A stretch of DNA of 64,000 nucleotides from Gulosibacter macacae (GTDB lineage: Bacteria > Actinomycetota > Actinomycetes > Actinomycetales > Microbacteriaceae): assembly GCF_003865375.1 (NCBI RefSeq), contig NZ_RQVS01000008.1, forward strand, positions 108,175 through 172,174, given 5' to 3'. The notes under the pieces were generated by a model. It made no database searches. It was not told where the DNA came from and was given only the letters and a program-made list of their open reading frames with translations. The translations under genes were made by a program, and so were the position numbers. Positions 41,526-52,291 of the stretch are shown one piece after another (position 1 is the stretch's first letter; the number at the start of each line of letters is the position of its first letter).

Positions 41526-43682
41526 GTGACAACCGTGACGACAGCAATCGATCAGCAGGGCCGCTTCCTTGGCGACCGCATCCACGACTACGACGCTGCT
41601 TGGCAGGCAGGGTCGCCGCTCGGGCTTTCTGGCTCGCTCGTCGACGACGTCGAACTCCTCACCGATGCGCAACTCATGCGCGTGCTCGAGGCCGCGGGCC
41701 GATTGCGTCGTCAGCTCGATGGGGTGATTGCCGCCCTTGCGGCCGACGTTGAAGCACGGCGACTCAGCTCGAATGAAACGGGAATTGCGCGCACACAGGG
41801 CTTTCGGTCGAGCGCGGAGTATATAGCGCATACGGTGCGCGTCTCCACCGCTGAGGGTCGGCGGTTCATTCAGGTTGGTGCTGCCTCAAGCGGTAGGCGG
41901 CTCTTCACTGGGGAGCGGGCGCAGGCGGCAACGCCCCACGTCGCCGAGGCGATTGGTAACGGAGAAATCGGCCTCGCTGCAGCCTCGGAGATCGTGTCGT
42001 TCTATGACCGAGCTAGGTTCGTGGCAAATCCCGACGACGTTGAAACGGCTGAGGAGGTACTCGTCGACCTTGCGGCTGAGGTCACCTTGCCAGAGTTGCG
42101 AAAGGCAATCCTGCACACCGAGGCATGGATTGATCCGGACGGGCTTGAGCCGAAGATCGATAAGCAGCGGAAAGCTCGGGGATTGCGGTTTGGCACCGAC
42201 GCGACCGGCATGGTCACCATGACGGCGAAGCTTGATCCTGAGACTGCGGCGCCGATCAAGACTGCGATTGAGGCGATGGTGACGCACCAGCTTCGCGCCG
42301 CGCGGGGGCACAATGTGAAGCTTTCGACCGGTGACTATCTGCGCGGCCCGCATCGATTCGCGGATGCCGAAGCGAGCGAGGCTGCAGATGCTGCCGCGGA
42401 GGCCTCGACACAGCGCGAGTCCTCCACCTCGAGTGTGCATTTCGCGCCGACCGTGCCAGACGTCGACGACAATCTTCAGGGAGCAAATCTCGGCGCTGAG
42501 CACCGCTCAATCGTGCAGCTCCAAGCCGACGCACTTGCGACACTTTGCCGCCACACACTCGGCTGTGACGCGAAGGAACTCGCCGGTACTGCATCGACGA
42601 CTGTCGTGGTGCGGATGCCGATTGAAGCGCTCAGTGACGAAGCTGCGGGTGACATTGGTGCCGTCGGTGGGCCGGCGAACTGCGAGATCGACGGGCAAGG
42701 TCCGATCGACGTAGGGACTGCCCGCAAGATGGCCGCGGCAGCGGGCATTATTCCGCTGGTGCTCGGCGGCGATAGTGCCGTGCTCGATCTCGGACGCACC
42801 CGCCGCCTCTTCACGCCGGCTCAGCGACTTGCGCTCGTCGAGCGTGACGGTGGCTGCGCGTTCTGCGGACTCCCGCCGGGCATGGCCGAAGCACACCACA
42901 TCAAGTGGTGGACCCGTGACCACGGACCGACCGATCTGAGCAATGGCATTCTGCTGTGCACGACTTGCCACCACCGGATACATGAGGGCTGGGATGTGCA
43001 CATCGTGCCCGACCCTGATGGTCAGTCCGGCTCGGGTGGCACCGTGTGGTTTGTGCCGGAAAGCTTGATCGATGGCGCCCGCACCCCGCGATTGGGTGGC
43101 CGGAAGCGCTTCGATCCGGCGTATCGGCAGGCGAACCCACCGACTCCGTTGCCTTCGCCAGCAAAGCTTCCGCCACGGGTCGTGCAATCAAGCTCGGTGG
43201 TAGCTCCCGAACCAAGTGATAATCCGTGGATGCCGAATAGGGAAAGGCATGAAGAACCGGGGGCAATTGCACGCGGATCGGCGGGTGCTACCCAGGACGC
43301 GATGCCTGTTGGCGACCGACGAGCAGTCGAGAGTCAGTCGCGGGTGGTGCCATGGGGCTGGCCGCGCGAAGCACAGCGACGAGCGGCGAGCAACGAAGCT
43401 CCGTACGTCGTCAGCAATGCTCGCGAACCAAAGTTGACTCGACAACTCACTACGAAGCGATCAACTCCCAATGTTGATCGGCGCTGGGGGCAACGGATCG
43501 AACGCTTGCTCGACGAGTGTCCCGAAGAATTGCTTCCCATCGGGACGATCCCCGTGAAGCGGATTTCCTATGCCGCACTCATCCGGAAGCCGCGTCAAAT
43601 GCGACCCGCTGCTGCCCGGTCCCGCACCAAGATTGCCGTGCGCACGACCCGGCTGCCAGCGCGATACGTCGATCGGCAATAG
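41526..43682 (+). CDS. DUF222 and HNH endonuclease domain protein (13E12-type repeat family)
   Basis: 718 residues from GTG 41526 (a second GTG is at 41535). The DUF222 region covers about residues 40-350. The HNH nuclease is at about 437-490: CAFCGLPPGMAEAHHIKWW, then TDLSNGILLCTTCHHRIHEGW, with the metal-binding His residues and two CxxC pairs. A long basic, probably disordered C-terminal extension (about residues 530-718) is unusual for the family. Such proteins are multicopy in actinobacteria, including the 13E12 repeat family of Mycobacterium tuberculosis, some members of which are LexA-controlled. The SOS box at 41461 agrees with that. The biological role is unclear; a homing-like nuclease or DNA-damage function is possible. 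Confidence 0.87.
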   Translation: MTTVTTAIDQQGRFLGDRIHDYDAAWQAGSPLGLSGSLVDDVELLTDAQLMRVLEAAGRLRRQLDGVIAALAADVEARRLSSNETGIARTQGFRSSAEYIAHTVRVSTAEGRRFIQVGAASSGRRLFTGERAQAATPHVAEAIGNGEIGLAAASEIVSFYDRARFVANPDDVETAEEVLVDLAAEVTLPELRKAILHTEAWIDPDGLEPKIDKQRKARGLRFGTDATGMVTMTAKLDPETAAPIKTAIEAMVTHQLRAARGHNVKLSTGDYLRGPHRFADAEASEAADAAAEASTQRESSTSSVHFAPTVPDVDDNLQGANLGAEHRSIVQLQADALATLCRHTLGCDAKELAGTASTTVVVRMPIEALSDEAAGDIGAVGGPANCEIDGQGPIDVGTARKMAAAAGIIPLVLGGDSAVLDLGRTRRLFTPAQRLALVERDGGCAFCGLPPGMAEAHHIKWWTRDHGPTDLSNGILLCTTCHHRIHEGWDVHIVPDPDGQSGSGGTVWFVPESLIDGARTPRLGGRKRFDPAYRQANPPTPLPSPAKLPPRVVQSSSVVAPEPSDNPWMPNRERHEEPGAIARGSAGATQDAMPVGDRRAVESQSRVVPWGWPREAQRRAASNEAPYVVSNAREPKLTRQLTTKRSTPNVDRRWGQRIERLLDECPEELLPIGTIPVKRISYAALIRKPRQMRPAAARSRTKIAVRTTRLPARYVDRQ

Positions 43683-43724
43683 CCGCGCGCGCTGATGTGC
43701 AACGAACTGCTAGCGTGCGCGAAC

Positions 43725-44261
43725 ATGGATGAGTTCTGGGCACTCTTTGCGATCACCCCCTGGGAAGCACTCGCCGTCGTCGTCAGTGCCGTCGCGATCT
43801 ACCTCGTGTTCCTTGTCTACGTGCGGCTGTTCGGAGCCCGCGTCCTCGCCCCACTCGCGACCTTTGACGGCGTCATCGTCATCATGCTCGGTGGCCTCGC
43901 GGCGCGCGTCATCCTCATGGACGTGCCGACGCTCGCGGCCGGCGTCCTCGGCCTCGGCACCCTCTTCACCCTGGAGGCCACGTTCGGCCAGCTCCGCGCC
44001 CGCGCGCTCGGCAATCGCATCCTCAATCAAGCGCCCACGGCCGTCATGATCGACGGCAAACCACAGGATGCCGCACTCGCCTCTGTGCACCTCTCACGTG
44101 ACGAACTCATGAGCGCCCTACGTGTGGCCGGAATCCGGCACCTCACCGAAGTACAGCTCGCCGTCTTCGAGCCCCACGGTCGCATCTCGGTGCTCCGCGT
44201 TGGTGAAGCGATCGACCCCGAACTCCTCGAAGGAGTCCGGGGTCTCGCTACCCGTCAATAG
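43725..44261 (+). CDS. DUF421/YetF-family membrane protein
   Basis: 178 residues from ATG 43725; the longer frame from 43695 has no better support. Three membrane helices occupy about residues 10-85 (PWEALAVVVSAVAIYLVFLVYVRLFG; core AVVVSAVAIYLVFLVYV). The cytoplasmic C-terminal domain contains NQAPTAVMIDGKPQDAALASVHLSRDELMSALR, matching the YetF domain (VLIKDGKILEEnLkk...) in pattern. The function of this family is poorly known; Bacillus relatives are spore-membrane proteins. It ends 5 bp from the stop of a convergent SDR gene. Confidence 0.75.
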   Translation: MDEFWALFAITPWEALAVVVSAVAIYLVFLVYVRLFGARVLAPLATFDGVIVIMLGGLAARVILMDVPTLAAGVLGLGTLFTLEATFGQLRARALGNRILNQAPTAVMIDGKPQDAALASVHLSRDELMSALRVAGIRHLTEVQLAVFEPHGRISVLRVGEAIDPELLEGVRGLATRQ

Positions 44262-44265
44262 CGCG

Positions 44266-45105
44266 CTACGGTGCCAACGGGTTGAAAGCACCGGTCATGA
44301 TCGCCGCGACCGCACCGCCATCGACCACGAGATCAGTACCAGTAATGAAGCTCGATCCGCCACCGAGCAAGAAGTCCACCGCCGAGGCGATCTCTTCCGT
44401 CGAGCCCAGGCGTCCCACGGCAGTTGATGCAATGAGGCCGCGCACAAGGCCCTCGTTCGCGCCGACAAGCTCGGCCCGGCCCATTGGCGTTGAGATAACA
44501 CCGGGGCTGATCGAGTTAATCCGGGCGCCGCGCTCGCCCCACGCGCCAGCCGCCGCCTGCACGCGCAATTGCGCTGCTCGCTTGGCAAACTGATAGGCCA
44601 CGGCGCGGTCATCAAAGCGATCGGGTGACACCAGCGGCGAAGCAGCCAGCTCATCTCCCGGAAGCTGGCCGAGCTGGCGTGCATCCTCTGACGAAATAAC
44701 GCCGGGATACATGTGACCTGCGTTCGAAGCGATCACAACACCTGCACCACCCTCGGCAATCACCGAAGCGAACTCCTCGAGCACGTACGCGACGCCAAGC
44801 ACATCCACGGCGAGAATCGCCGGAATGGGCGCCTGCTCGGGCGAGACGCCCGCGGTGTGTGCCACGCGCGTCACGCGGCCAAGCTCAGACGCTCGCTTCG
44901 CCAGTGCGGCAACCGACTCTCGCGACGTCACATCGACGACCGCAGTCTCGACCTCGAAGCCGTCATCGCGCATCTTCTCGGCAACCGGCTCGAGCGCGTC
45001 AGCGTTGTAATCAGCGATGAGCAACTTCACACCAGCGCCGAGGCGACGCGCAATCGCGCGACCCATCCCACCATTACCAATGACCATGGTTACATCTGCA
45101 GACAT
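44266..45105 (-). CDS. Short-chain dehydrogenase/reductase
   Basis: 279 residues from the ATG at 45105, which has AGAAGGGA 7-8 bases upstream; the longer open frame is not supported. The NAD(P) motif is MVIGNGGMGRAIARRL, unusual in having GNGGMG rather than TGxxxGIG. Catalytic residues are likely Ser in VIASNAG and the YxxxK in AYQFAKRAA. An insertion (residues about 145-175) separates them, as in hydroxysteroid dehydrogenase-type SDRs. The end GTDLVVDGGAVAA is normal. Substrate is unknown. It is divergent from dnaK, with a 262-bp gap containing the heat-shock operators. Confidence 0.83.
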   Translation of the reverse strand: MSADVTMVIGNGGMGRAIARRLGAGVKLLIADYNADALEPVAEKMRDDGFEVETAVVDVTSRESVAALAKRASELGRVTRVAHTAGVSPEQAPIPAILAVDVLGVAYVLEEFASVIAEGGAGVVIASNAGHMYPGVISSEDARQLGQLPGDELAASPLVSPDRFDDRAVAYQFAKRAAQLRVQAAAGAWGERGARINSISPGVISTPMGRAELVGANEGLVRGLIASTAVGRLGSTEEIASAVDFLLGGGSSFITGTDLVVDGGAVAAIMTGAFNPLAP

Positions 45106-45204
45106 GTTCACGTCCCTTCTCCCGTCGCCCGCATCCGGCAGGACGACTCTCTGATCTATCCAACACCTGTTGTCTAAATCTATTCCGAACGACGTGACTG
45201 AAAG

Positions 45205-45227
45205 AGTTGAGTCGCTCTCACTCAACT
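45205..45227 (+). promoter_or_regulatory. HAIR element 1 (HspR binding site)
   Basis: AGTTGAGT-N7-ACTCAACT is a perfect inverted repeat very close to the actinobacterial HAIR consensus CTTGAGT-N7-ACTCAAG. It lies upstream of the dnaK -35 element. HspR is encoded at the end of the same operon. Confidence 0.85.
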
Positions 45228-45242
45228 CTCAGCTTTGTGAAC

Positions 45243-45270
45243 TTGACATGCGATGACTCAAGAGTAGTCT
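45243..45270 (+). promoter_or_regulatory. dnaK operon promoter
   Basis: TTGACA (45243-45248) and TAGTCT (45265-45270), 16 bp apart, give a strong-looking housekeeping promoter about 98 bp before the dnaK ATG. It is flanked by two HspR sites, so it would be repressed at normal temperature. Confidence 0.7.
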
Positions 45271-45289
45271 TGAGCCAGATCGACTCAGG
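45269..45289 (+). promoter_or_regulatory. HAIR element 2 (HspR binding site)
   Basis: CTTGAGC-N7-ACTCAGG matches the HAIR consensus at 12 of 14 arm positions and overlaps the -10 and start region. A partly overlapping palindrome GACTCAAGA-N4-TCTTGAGCC (45254-45275) suggests cooperative or alternative HspR binding. Confidence 0.78.
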
Positions 45290-45349
45290 TTTTGCGAATC
45301 ATCTTCCGAACACCTGAAGTCCCAGATCAAGACTCATATCAATCCCTAA

Positions 45350-47233
<1,884 letters not shown>

Positions 47234-47242
47234 GCAAAAACC

Positions 47243-47890
47243 ATGAACGACGAGAACCTGAACGGCCCTGAGGACGAGAAGGTTCGCGACGACAACCAGG
47301 TGGCCGGTGCGGATTCCGCGCCGGCCACCGGCCGTGGCGAATCGGATGCAGCTGACGCAGCTGACGAGTCGGGCGACCTGCCTGTCATCTCTGACGAAGA
47401 ACTGCAGAACCTGCTCGCCGACGCGATGGATGCATCCACCGCTTCGGACTCGCCCGCAACCGAAAGCGCCGAGGCGCCGAACGAGTACCTCGACGACCTC
47501 CTGCGCGTGCAGGCCGAGTACGCCAACTACCGCCGCCGCACCGATCGCGAGAAGGAAGAACTCAGCGATCAGGTCACCGCGCGCGTGGTGAAGCAGCTCC
47601 TCCCCGTCGTCGATGACCTCGCTCGCGCGGAAGCTGCCGGCGATCTCGGCGATGGCACCGCCATGCAGGTGATCGCCTCGAAGCTCCTCGCCGCAATCGA
47701 GAAGCTCGGCGTCGAAGCCTACGGTGCCGCGGGCGAAGCGTTTGATCCGCGCATCCACGAAGCTATTGCGCAGCTGCCGAACCCTGCCGTCGAAAGCGAG
47801 ACCATCGCTGATGTCGTCGAACTCGGCTACCGCATTGGTGACGTCGAACTTCGACCGGCCAAGGTGGCGGTGTTCGTCCCTGCCAACTAA
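47243..47890 (+). CDS. grpE: Nucleotide exchange factor GrpE
   Basis: A 215-residue co-chaperone that exchanges ADP on DnaK. The N-terminal 75 residues are acidic and probably disordered. The coiled coil begins near EYLDDLLRVQAEYANYRRRTDREKEE (core LLRVQAEYANYRRRTDREK), and the beta domain contains EAFDPRIHEAI and VVELGYRIGDVELRPAKVAVF, the family C-terminus (normally GY...R.iRpA.V.V). It starts 9 bp after dnaK. Confidence 0.96.
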   Translation: MNDENLNGPEDEKVRDDNQVAGADSAPATGRGESDAADAADESGDLPVISDEELQNLLADAMDASTASDSPATESAEAPNEYLDDLLRVQAEYANYRRRTDREKEELSDQVTARVVKQLLPVVDDLARAEAAGDLGDGTAMQVIASKLLAAIEKLGVEAYGAAGEAFDPRIHEAIAQLPNPAVESETIADVVELGYRIGDVELRPAKVAVFVPAN

Positions 47891-47940
47891 GACCCAAACA
47901 GACCAACAACAACACTCATCGGGAGTAGGTGAAAGAACGT

Positions 47941-48954
47941 ATGGCGAGCCAGGACTGGTTTGAGAAGGACTTCTACAAGGTGCTCGGAGTTGACAAGAAC
48001 ATCTCTGAGGCCGAGCTGAAGAAGGCGTACCGCAAGCTGGCGCGCCAGTACCACCCCGACTCCAACCCCGGTAATACGACGGCAGAAGAGAAGTTCAAAG
48101 AAATCTCGGAAGCCTATGACGTGCTCAGTGACGCCGAAAAGCGCAAAGAGTACGACCAAATTCGTGCCATGGGTGCGGGTGCCCGCTTCTCGGCGGGCCC
48201 CGGTGGCCCCGGCGGCGCGAACAACTTTGAAGATCTCTTCGGCGGCCTGTTCAACCAGGGCGGCGGTGGCGGTGGCTACACCTACACCACCGGCGGTCGC
48301 GGTGGCAGCGCCGGTTACGAAGAGATGTTCAGCAACCTCTTCGGCGGCGGTGGCACCCAGGGCTTCGGCCAGGGCTTCGGCGGCGCAGGCTTTGGCGGTC
48401 CGCGTCGCGGCGCCGACCAGCGCGCCTCGACCACATTGAACTTCATGACCGCCATCCGCGGTGACACCATCGATCTGCAGGCTGGCGACGGCCGCGTGAT
48501 CACGGTGCGCATCCCCGCGGGTGTGAAAGACGGCCAGAAGATCAAGCTGCGCGGCAAGGGCGGCAAGGGTACCGACGGCGGCGAAGCTGGTGACCTCATC
48601 CTCGAAGTCACGGTCAACCCGCACCCGGTGTTCAAGCGCGACGGCAACAACATCGCCGTCGACGTGCCGATCACTTTCGCTGAGGCGGTCAATGGCGCAA
48701 CCATTGAGGTGCCGACCCTTGACGGCAAGACCGTCAAGGTGAAGGTGCCGCCGCACTCGCAGACCGGTCGCACCCTCCGCGTCAAGGGGCGCGGTGTCGA
48801 AACGAAGACGCAGAAGGGTGACCTGCTCGCCCACCTGCAGATTGTCGTCCCGAACCGGCTCACAAAGGAGCAGCAAGAGGCACTCGATGCGTTCATTGCT
48901 GCGAGCCCCAACGAGAACCCGCGCGACGACCTCCTTCGAGCGGCGAAGGCGTAG
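47941..48954 (+). CDS. dnaJ: DnaJ-family chaperone without zinc finger (type II)
   Basis: 337 residues from ATG 47941; the in-frame GTG at 47929 is less likely. The J domain (residues 5-75) includes the HPD motif at 38-40 (YHPDSNPGN). A glycine/phenylalanine-rich linker spans about 85-160 ([16 protein letters not shown] repeats). The C-terminal substrate-binding barrels follow ([20 protein letters not shown]). The four CxxCxGxG zinc motifs of classical DnaJ are absent, so it is CbpA-like in structure although it occupies the dnaJ position of the operon. It stimulates DnaK ATPase and delivers clients. hspR starts 3 bp after its stop. Confidence 0.94.
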   Translation: MASQDWFEKDFYKVLGVDKNISEAELKKAYRKLARQYHPDSNPGNTTAEEKFKEISEAYDVLSDAEKRKEYDQIRAMGAGARFSAGPGGPGGANNFEDLFGGLFNQGGGGGGYTYTTGGRGGSAGYEEMFSNLFGGGGTQGFGQGFGGAGFGGPRRGADQRASTTLNFMTAIRGDTIDLQAGDGRVITVRIPAGVKDGQKIKLRGKGGKGTDGGEAGDLILEVTVNPHPVFKRDGNNIAVDVPITFAEAVNGATIEVPTLDGKTVKVKVPPHSQTGRTLRVKGRGVETKTQKGDLLAHLQIVVPNRLTKEQQEALDAFIAASPNENPRDDLLRAAKA

Positions 48955-48957
48955 AGC

Positions 48958-49425
48958 ATGGCTAGCCAGCACCGCCGCGAACTCGACGAAGACGCGCCCG
49001 TCTTCCCGATTGCCGTGGCCGCAGAACTCGCAGAAATGCATCCGCAGACTTTGCGGCAGTATGACCGACTCGGCCTCGTCGTGCCCGAACGCACGGCGGG
49101 CCGAGTTCGGCGCTATTCGCTCGCCGATGTCGCGCGCCTGCGTGAGATCGGCGAACTCTCAAACGCGGGTGTCGGCCTCGAAGGCATCGCCCGCGTCGTA
49201 GAACTTCGACGCGAGGTGCGTGAGTTGCGACGTCGCGTGCGCGAGCTCGAAACGGCGCTCGCGGATGAACGGCTCGCCCACCAGGGCAAGCCGCGCGTCT
49301 TCGCGGCCGGTCGCGGCGAAGTCGTCGCGATTCGCCACGGCGTCCGCGCTACGCGCCGCAACGAGGTCATGCTTTACCGTCCGGCCCTCACTCAGGGGGA
49401 TCCCGACGACTCGCCCACTGGCTAG
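48958..49425 (+). CDS. hspR: Heat-shock repressor HspR (MerR family)
   Basis: A 155-residue MerR-type repressor. The DNA-binding domain contains VFPIAVAAELAEMHPQTLRQYDRLGLV, with HPQTLRQYDRLGLV the standard HspR recognition region, then GRVRRYSLADVARL. A helical dimerisation segment with many Arg/Glu residues follows (VELRREVRELRRRVRELETAL). It represses the operon promoter at the two HAIR sites; DnaK acts as co-repressor in known actinobacteria. It is the last gene of dnaK-grpE-dnaJ-hspR, 3 bp after dnaJ. Confidence 0.95.
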   Translation: MASQHRRELDEDAPVFPIAVAAELAEMHPQTLRQYDRLGLVVPERTAGRVRRYSLADVARLREIGELSNAGVGLEGIARVVELRREVRELRRRVRELETALADERLAHQGKPRVFAAGRGEVVAIRHGVRATRRNEVMLYRPALTQGDPDDSPTG

Positions 49426-49461
49426 TCGCAGAACGTCGAGCGCCGGTGGGAAGCTTGCCTG

Positions 49462-50391
49462 ATGCGTGAAAGCGATGGGCCGAGCCCGACCGAGCCTGCC
49501 GAGCTGGATGAATCCGCCGGCATCAACCCCGCACCGTCGAAGAAACGTGGTTCTGCCGCCAATCGCCTCGTGCTCGCGGCAAGCGCCGTGCTCCTCCTCG
49601 GCACCGCCGGGCTCGTTGCCGCCGCAGTGTCAAACGGTCTCGTGAACAAGGATGCGCCGCTCACCGTCGTCGACGCGACCACTCCCGAGGCACTCACCCC
49701 CACCTCGACGTCAACGCCGACCCCGACCACCACCGCGACGCCCACGGCGACTCCGAGCCCGACTCCGACGCCGACCCCCACCACGACCTCGCAATTCGAC
49801 TTCACTTCGAGTAGCAGCCTCACGGTGCTTGTCAATCGCGACCGTGGCCTCGATCCGGTCGACTACGCTCCCGCAAACCTGGTCGCCATGACCGACATTG
49901 GCATCTCGTCGATGAACGAACACTCGCTGCGAGCCGAGGCCGCCGACGCTATCGTCGCAATGTTTGCCGCGGCCGAGGCCCAGGGCATCATCCTTGACAT
50001 GACGAGCGGCTACCGCGACGCCGGACTCCAGCAGCAGCTTTATGACCGCGCCGTTGAAACCGATGGCCCCGACTACGCCAAGCAGTACGTTGCCCCGGCT
50101 GGCCACAGCGAGCACCAAACGGGCCTGGCTGCCGACATCTCGGCACCCGACCAAGAACCCGATTGCATCCTCGACACCTGCTTTGGGCAGACCCAGGCGG
50201 GCCAGTGGCTCGCCGCGCACGCGGGGGAGTATGGCTTCATCCTTCGCTACCCCGAGGGTCTCGCGGGTACCACCGGCTACGAATACGAGCCCTGGCACTT
50301 CCGCTTCATCGGCGTGGATGCGGCAGCCGCCTACGCCGCCTCGGGCGCGACAACCTACGAAGAATTCGTCGCCGCGTCGACAACGCCGTAA
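49462..50391 (+). CDS. D-alanyl-D-alanine carboxypeptidase, VanY/M15 family, membrane-anchored
   Basis: 309 residues. A cytoplasmic N-terminus of about 30 residues is followed by one membrane helix (about 34-56), a Thr/Pro-repeat spacer (about 79-110) reaching through the wall, and a zinc peptidase domain. The zinc site is SEHQTGLAADI (His218, Asp225) and EPWHF (Glu276 catalytic base, His279). SGYRDAGLQQQLYD is the usual VanY substrate segment. It would trim the terminal D-Ala from peptidoglycan stem peptides. The T/P spacer is encoded by a repetitive GC-rich stretch at 49690-49790. Confidence 0.9.
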   Translation: MRESDGPSPTEPAELDESAGINPAPSKKRGSAANRLVLAASAVLLLGTAGLVAAAVSNGLVNKDAPLTVVDATTPEALTPTSTSTPTPTTTATPTATPSPTPTPTPTTTSQFDFTSSSSLTVLVNRDRGLDPVDYAPANLVAMTDIGISSMNEHSLRAEAADAIVAMFAAAEAQGIILDMTSGYRDAGLQQQLYDRAVETDGPDYAKQYVAPAGHSEHQTGLAADISAPDQEPDCILDTCFGQTQAGQWLAAHAGEYGFILRYPEGLAGTTGYEYEPWHFRFIGVDAAAAYAASGATTYEEFVAASTTP

Positions 50392-50415
50392 GTCGGCGCC
50401 GCTACGCCAAAGTCG

Positions 50416-51483
50416 CTAGCCAACGCTCGGCTTGCGGCGTGAAAGCCAGAGCCCCGCAGCGCCGATCGCGACGAGCCCGGCGCCCGCGGCATAGCGCGTC
50501 CACTCCGGGGCATCGAGCGACGGCGTTGCCGGCTCCGAAATGACGGTGTCCTCCGGCTGACGCTCGGGCATCTCAGTCGCCTCGGTCGTCGGTGCGGGCG
50601 TGTGCTCATGCGCCCAGAGGTCGACCGCAAAGGTGAGCAGCAAGTGCTCGTTTGCCCCGAGCGGTGCGCCATCTGAGGTGTAGACCACGTCGTTGATCGG
50701 CCCAATGGTGCCGCATTCAACCGTGCCCGAAGCGAAGATAACGATGCACTTCGGCGCGTTCGTGATCATCTGCACGAGCTGATCGGTGATCCGCACCTGC
50801 GCGTCGTACGTCACGATCGTCGCGCCGTGCACGGTTGGTCCGAGCGAGAACGCGAGCTCGGCGGGTCCATCTTCGGCGACCTCAATGAATGGATCGAGCA
50901 CCGTGTAGCTGAGGGCGTATGTCGACACATCGAGGCCGGGCCGGTCGTCTTGCACTTCGAACGCGATGCTCACGAGATCGTCGTTGCGCGGTTCGCCGAG
51001 CGTCACCGTGACGGGCAGCTGCTCACCGGTCTCCGGCACCACCGCACTGAAACTCACGATGCGATTCAGCTCCTGGGCCGGGTCGAGGCTCGGCACCAGC
51101 GCAATCGTGTGCACAAACCCCTGGCCAGCCTTTCCTTCTGAAGAGGTGAGCTGAAGCGTCTCGGTGGCGGTGAGCATCGGCAAATCGTTGTCAAGATAGA
51201 AGGTCGCATCGGTGTGCCACGACTCGATCACGAGGCTCGGGTCGCTGAACGGTGTCAGCTGCGGGGGCTGCGCGTTCGGGTCATTTGGTTCGGGTACCGC
51301 ACCATCCGGCAGACTTGGCCCGGCATTTGACTCGACGGGCTGCGTTTCGCTTGGCAGCGTCGGCCGCGTCGTCGGCATGGTGTGCTCGGGTGCCACGGAT
51401 GCGCCGAGCACGGCCGGCGTTCCCACCACGACTCCGGCAGCGATCGCGATCGCCACCAGCCGTTCGTGCAACCTGCCGCGCAT
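50416..51483 (-). CDS. Exported membrane-anchored protein of unknown function
   Basis: 355 residues. It has an N-terminal signal peptide (RLVAIAIAAGVVVGTPAVLGAS-like hydrophobic core, cleavage probably near residue 30), a Pro-rich spacer, a beta-rich extracellular domain (about 80-290) with two cysteines (KCIVIF and VECGTIG), and a C-terminal transmembrane helix followed by basic SRRKPS. The shape resembles surface proteins with an N-terminal DUF2207-like domain, but I cannot confirm this. It ends 24 bp from the stop of the convergent VanY-type gene, and may be followed in the wall by the secreted nuclease encoded next door. Confidence 0.6.
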   Translation of the reverse strand: MRGRLHERLVAIAIAAGVVVGTPAVLGASVAPEHTMPTTRPTLPSETQPVESNAGPSLPDGAVPEPNDPNAQPPQLTPFSDPSLVIESWHTDATFYLDNDLPMLTATETLQLTSSEGKAGQGFVHTIALVPSLDPAQELNRIVSFSAVVPETGEQLPVTVTLGEPRNDDLVSIAFEVQDDRPGLDVSTYALSYTVLDPFIEVAEDGPAELAFSLGPTVHGATIVTYDAQVRITDQLVQMITNAPKCIVIFASGTVECGTIGPINDVVYTSDGAPLGANEHLLLTFAVDLWAHEHTPAPTTEATEMPERQPEDTVISEPATPSLDAPEWTRYAAGAGLVAIGAAGLWLSRRKPSVG

Positions 51484-51511
51484 CCTGCCACTCCTTCGTT
51501 CTCATCTGAAC

Positions 51512-52291
51512 TTACTGGCAGGTTGCCAGGACTTCACGCATCGCGTCGTCCTCCGCTGGGGTGACCCAGAGTTGGTATGTCGCCTTTACGGCGATTTGGC
51601 GCGCCACGTAGGTGCAGTGGTAGGCCTCGTTCGGCGGCAGCCACTGCGATGCATCCTTCGACTCTTTTTCGTCGTTCGCCCAGTCGACCGTCGGCTGCAG
51701 ATTGAGCGGATCGTTCGCGAGCGCGACCCTTTCCTCGAAGCTGAGGTCTTGGGCACCCGTGCGCCAAGCGTTGTAGAGCGCGACGACGTGGTCGATCTGC
51801 ACCCGGTCGCTCGTGTTTTCGCCCCGGGTAAACGGCACCGTTTCGCCCGTGTACGGGTCGTGCAAGACGCCCGTGTCAACGCGGCACTGGTCGCGATTGA
51901 GCTTCGTGTCGCCGAGTCCCTCGGCGAGCATCTCCTGGCGGGTGTTGCAGCCATCGCCGTCGAGATCGGCCCAACCCTCACCGAAACTCGCTACCCGGTC
52001 AAAGGGTCCGTCCCATTCGGTCTTCCGCTGCACCGGGATGGTGTCGAGCACCGCGAGGGCATTGTCGGCAAGCGAAGCCTGTGCCTGGGGTGTCGGCTCA
52101 GCCTCGACCTCGGCAATGTCACTCGTGAGTAGCGGATAGGCCTCGGCGCTCGAACCGGGCGCGTTCACCCCACCGCCCGGCGTCGGTTGGCAACCGACGA
52201 GCAAGCCCGTCACAGCCACCAGCGCCGCGGCAACGAGGATGCGCTGCTGCCGCCCGGCCCAAGCGCCCGTCAACGACTGAGTGCCAGTCAC
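51512..52291 (-). CDS. Secreted HNH-type nuclease lipoprotein (DUF1524)
   Basis: 259 residues with lipobox LLVGC (Cys34), so probably anchored outside the membrane. The nuclease region is DUF1524: DRVQIDHVVALYNAWRTGA (the His-containing DHVVAL core), ANDPLNLQPTVDWANDEKESKD (NPLNL/N..K type motif) and a Cys in EAYHCTYVARQIAVK. This is the domain found in GmrSD and in many actinobacterial exported nucleases. It likely degrades extracellular DNA for nutrition or competence-independent defence of the surface; that is inference. It overlaps the stop of the upstream HAD gene by 4 bp. Confidence 0.84.
   Translation of the reverse strand: MTGTQSLTGAWAGRQQRILVAAALVAVTGLLVGCQPTPGGGVNAPGSSAEAYPLLTSDIAEVEAEPTPQAQASLADNALAVLDTIPVQRKTEWDGPFDRVASFGEGWADLDGDGCNTRQEMLAEGLGDTKLNRDQCRVDTGVLHDPYTGETVPFTRGENTSDRVQIDHVVALYNAWRTGAQDLSFEERVALANDPLNLQPTVDWANDEKESKDASQWLPPNEAYHCTYVARQIAVKATYQLWVTPAEDDAMREVLATCQ

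Noticed and set aside
47887..49041. A 384-codon minus-strand frame
   Set aside because: Antisense shadow of dnaJ; repetitive Ala/Val/Glu composition mirrors the Gly/Phe-rich linker region of dnaJ.
49690..49790. Repetitive ACCCCGAC-like DNA resembling a tandem repeat array
   Set aside because: It simply encodes the Thr/Pro spacer of the VanY-type carboxypeptidase; not a CRISPR or VNTR with conserved units.
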